Shown: positions 61,686 through 64,000 of the stretch, piece by piece
Layout of the letters: every line of letters starts with the position of its first letter
Position numbering within the stretch: the stretch's first letter is position 1
Source: Acidobacteriota bacterium
GTDB lineage: Bacteria > Acidobacteriota > Terriglobia > Terriglobales > Acidobacteriaceae
Direction of reading: 5' to 3'
Length of the DNA: 64,000 nucleotides
Assembly (NCBI GenBank): GCA_018268755.1
Contig: JAFDVW010000009.1
Location: 359,523-423,522, forward strand
Made by a program: the position numbers and the translations under genes
The notes under the pieces: generated by a model
Databases searched by the model: none
What the model was told of the DNA's origin: nothing
Seen by the model: only the letters and a program-made list of their open reading frames with translations

Positions 61686-63710
61686 ATGTCTTTACCTCGC
61701 TTGAAACCTGTTCTACAACAGGCGATTGCCTGCCTTTTGGCGCTGAGCATGCCGACCCTGGGATTGGCCCAGGAAGCGACGCCTCCAGCCGCGCCTTCGG
61801 CCGCCAAGGCCCAGCAGTATCAGCGCGTGGACTACAGCAAGCCGAATTCGCACTTCCCCAACCCGCTGGCTCCGTATATGGCCCGCCAGGTTGCGACGCC
61901 GAATTTGGCCAACACGGCCCGCATCGAAAATCTGCTGCGCGATGGGAAGATTTATCTCTCCATGGACGATGCCATCGCCCTGGCCCTGGAAAACAACCTG
62001 GACATCGCCATTGCCCGCTATAACCTCAACATCGCAGACACCGACGTGCTGCGCGCCAAGGCGGGTTCTTCCATCCTGGGCGTCAACACCGGCGTGGTGC
62101 AGAATACACCCGGCGGCGGCATCGGCGGTTTGGGAGGACAGGTCGGTTCCGGCACCGGCGGCACCAGCGCCGGCTCGGGTGGCGCAGGAACCGGTACCGG
62201 CGGATTGGTCGTTTCCACCTTGGGATCGGGCCCCAATATTACGAGCTTTGATCCTGTTCTGAGCAGCACCCTTCAGTTCGACCACTCCAATTCCAAAGCC
62301 AGCAGTGCTTTCATCGGCGTACCGGTCCTGTCGCAGAACACCCAGACCTTTGATTTTGCTTATCAGCAAGGATTCCAGACCGGCACGAACCTGTCGGTCG
62401 GGTTTAACAACACCCGGGCCACTACTAACAGCCCCTTTACGAGCTTAAGTCCGGAATTGAGTTCTGGATTCAAAGCCACTATTTCGCAACACCTTTTGCA
62501 GGGCTTTGGCTTCGCACCCAATCGACGGTTCATTCGCATCGCCAAAAACAATCGCGAGATTTCCGATGTGGCGTTCCGGCTGCAGATCATCACCACGGTA
62601 AACCAGATCCAGAGCATGTACTGGGACCTGGTCTACGCCTATGAGTTTGTCCGGGTGCAGCAAGAATCGCTGGCCTTCGCGCAAAAGACTCTGGACGACA
62701 CCAAGAAGCAGGTGGAAATCGGCACCCTGGCCCCCATCGAAGTGGTGCGAGCCCAGAGTACGGTAGCCACGGACCAGCAGTCGCTGACGGTCGCGCAGAC
62801 CAACCTGCAATTGCAGCAGTTGCTGATGAAAAACGCTCTGACCCGCAGCTTGCAGGACCCCAAACTGGCGGATGCGGAAGTCATTCCCACCTCCACCGCG
62901 AAACTACCCGAACAGGAACCCGTAACGCCCACGCAAGAACTGGTCAACGACGCATTGGCGCATCGCCCGGAACTGGCCATTGCGCGCATTAACATGACCA
63001 ACAATGAGATCAGCAACAAGGCGGTGCGTAGCTCCTTGCTTCCCACTCTGGATGCATTCGCCTATTACGGAGGTACGGGCTTAGGGGGGACACAGAACCC
63101 CGCGAGCACGTGCGCGGCAAACCCTAGCAATCCATTTTGTACCAATGATTCAATCCCTACCGTGGGCTACGGAAGCACACTCAATCAGCTCATCGATTCC
63201 TCCGCCCCCGATAAGGGAGTCGGCCTCACTTTAAACATCCCCTTGCGCAATCGTTCCGCGCAGGCCACGCAAATCCGCTCGCAGCTGGAATATCGCCAGG
63301 CGCAGATACGGCTGCAGCAGATTGAAAACCAGGTGCGCATCGAAGTGCGCAACGCGCAGTTCGCAGTGTTACAGAACCGCGCCAGCGTGCAGTCGGCGCA
63401 GGCCGCCGTCGATCTGGCCCGGCAGTCGCTGGATGCCGAGCAGAAGAAGTACGCTCTCGGAGCTTCGACTTCCACTCTAGTCTTGCAGAACCAGAGCACC
63501 CTGGCCATGGCCGAATCGACGCTGGTTTCCGCCATGGCCGCCTACTTGAAGTCGCGCCTGGAACTCGACCGCTCAGCGGGGCAGTCGCTGGAGCGGGCCG
63601 GCATCATTATGGACGACGCTGCGCGCGGCGAGGTTACGCACTCGCCGGCGGTACCTTACGTCACCGCGCGCCCGGACCCACAATCTGTCGCCGCGCCGCC
63701 TCAGCAGTAA
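61686..63710 (+). CDS. TolC-family outer-membrane efflux protein
   Basis: 674 residues from ATG 61686, with GGAG eight bases upstream; ATG 61668 is less well placed. A signal peptide (MSLPRLKPVLQQAIACLLALSM) is followed by two OEP repeats (about 80-400 and 420-640) rich in Ala/Gln coiled coil, such as LEYRQAQIRLQQIENQVR. Members form the outer-membrane channel of tripartite pumps; inner-membrane and adaptor genes are not adjacent. A Gly/Ser-rich insert of about 35 residues (about 138-172) interrupts the first repeat. An intrinsic terminator follows 52 bp later. Confidence 0.9.
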   Translation: MSLPRLKPVLQQAIACLLALSMPTLGLAQEATPPAAPSAAKAQQYQRVDYSKPNSHFPNPLAPYMARQVATPNLANTARIENLLRDGKIYLSMDDAIALALENNLDIAIARYNLNIADTDVLRAKAGSSILGVNTGVVQNTPGGGIGGLGGQVGSGTGGTSAGSGGAGTGTGGLVVSTLGSGPNITSFDPVLSSTLQFDHSNSKASSAFIGVPVLSQNTQTFDFAYQQGFQTGTNLSVGFNNTRATTNSPFTSLSPELSSGFKATISQHLLQGFGFAPNRRFIRIAKNNREISDVAFRLQIITTVNQIQSMYWDLVYAYEFVRVQQESLAFAQKTLDDTKKQVEIGTLAPIEVVRAQSTVATDQQSLTVAQTNLQLQQLLMKNALTRSLQDPKLADAEVIPTSTAKLPEQEPVTPTQELVNDALAHRPELAIARINMTNNEISNKAVRSSLLPTLDAFAYYGGTGLGGTQNPASTCAANPSNPFCTNDSIPTVGYGSTLNQLIDSSAPDKGVGLTLNIPLRNRSAQATQIRSQLEYRQAQIRLQQIENQVRIEVRNAQFAVLQNRASVQSAQAAVDLARQSLDAEQKKYALGASTSTLVLQNQSTLAMAESTLVSAMAAYLKSRLELDRSAGQSLERAGIIMDDAARGEVTHSPAVPYVTARPDPQSVAAPPQQ

Positions 63711-63762
63711 AGGCGCCGGGGCGCATATCCCGTGCGCGAAAGGTCAAGCCGTAATATCATGA

Positions 63763-63795
63763 AGCCCTGCCATTTTGATCGTGGCAGGGCTTTTT
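63763..63795 (+). terminator. Rho-independent terminator after the TolC-family gene
   Basis: GCCCTGCCA (63764-63772) pairs with TGGCAGGGC (63782-63790) across a 9-nt loop, followed by five T (63791-63795). It separates the TolC-family gene from cysK. Confidence 0.9.
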
Positions 63796-63857
63796 CCATG
63801 CAGAGATTCCGGGCGCTTTTTTCTTTTCCTGCCCAGCAAAATAAAGGAAACACCACA

Positions 63858-64000
63858 GTGAAAATTGCGAACAATATCACCGAACTGATTGGCCGTACCC
63901 CTCTCGTCTATCTGAATAAAGTTACGGCGGGATGCCATGGTAAAGTGGCCGCCAAGCTGGAGAGTTTCAATCCTTGCAGCAGCGTGAAAGATCGCATCGG
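63858..64000 (+). CDS. cysK: Cysteine synthase A, 5' part (runs off the window)
   Basis: The first 47 codons from GTG 63858, with AAAGG nine bases upstream (an in-frame ATG at 63798 is less likely). The sequence [12 protein letters not shown] and the PLP-binding SSVKDRIG, with its Lys, are typical of O-acetylserine sulfhydrylase, which makes cysteine from O-acetylserine and sulfide. The gene is cut by the end of the window. Confidence 0.9.
   Translation, partial: MKIANNITELIGRTPLVYLNKVTAGCHGKVAAKLESFNPCSSVKDRI

Overview
The window looks like a chromosomal segment of a high-GC, free-living Gram-negative heterotroph, most probably an acidobacterium (Acidobacteriota, class Terriglobia). This is an inference from the gene mix: winged-helix/TPR regulators of the acidobacterial type, secreted S9 and M28 peptidases, a TolC-family outer-membrane protein, tandem DUF507 genes, an hrcA-grpE-dnaJ operon under a CIRCE element, and Bacteroidetes/Acidobacteria-like leucine-degradation enzymes. 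No ribosomal RNA is present to settle it.

Layout. 0.1-2.3 kb: tRNA-Asn and a CadC-like regulator on the minus strand. 2.4-14.3 kb (plus strand): two exported proteins (one a large beta-propeller-like protein), a prolyl oligopeptidase, a membrane pyrophosphatase behind a consensus promoter and a structured leader, a glutamate-carboxypeptidase-like M28 peptidase and a small membrane protein. 14.4-19.0 kb (minus): a Fur-family regulator with a palindromic site at its own promoter, a secreted coiled-coil protein, Rho, a putative RNA polymerase omega subunit and a ComM-type AAA protein. 19.2-23.3 kb: a PAS sensor kinase, an SDR and a thiolase. 23.6-23.8 kb: a compact unit of consensus promoter, 13-codon lysine-rich ORF and terminator. 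23.8-30.6 kb (minus): CIRCE-controlled hrcA-grpE-dnaJ-rsmE followed by a UvrD-helicase/Fe-S nuclease fusion. 30.7-35.9 kb: FAD oxidoreductase, GlnD, DoxX and an ABC ATPase. 36.1-39.9 kb: RecJ, a hypothetical gene, two DUF507 genes and a hypothetical gene. 40.1-48.4 kb: QueG, a zincin-like TPR protein with a broken HExxH motif, a cold-shock protein, a YihY protein and a coupled pair of exported proteins, one of which resembles a matrixin that has lost its zinc ligands. 48.4-56.5 kb (minus): acyl-CoA carboxylase carboxyltransferase, HMG-CoA lyase, enoyl-CoA hydratase, thioesterase, HutH and an S9 peptidase. 56.6-64 kb: a cysteine-rich protein under a Fur/Nur-like operator, a PIG-V-like protein, a hypothetical gene, an aldehyde dehydrogenase, TruA, a TolC-family protein and the start of cysK.

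How the parts work together. The 48-56 kb cluster reads as amino-acid catabolism: leucine (carboxyltransferase, methylglutaconyl-CoA hydratase candidate, HMG-CoA lyase), histidine (HutH) and peptide supply (S9 peptidase). It is interrupted by a 433-bp element with 25-bp terminal inverted repeats that carries only a GxxExxY (PD-(D/E)XK-like) gene. The 24-30 kb operon joins heat-shock control with an rRNA methyltransferase and a DNA-repair-type helicase-nuclease. The Fur-family gene and the cysteine-rich gene 42 kb away share a 25-bp palindrome and are probably one regulon.

The points most worth following up are the shared Fur/Nur-like operator and its cysteine-rich target, the GxxExxY element, the lysine-rich micro-ORF, the two zincin-like proteins with degenerate active sites, the divergent pyrophosphatase with its leader, and the DnaJ start codon. 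No CRISPR array, prophage or transposase gene was seen.
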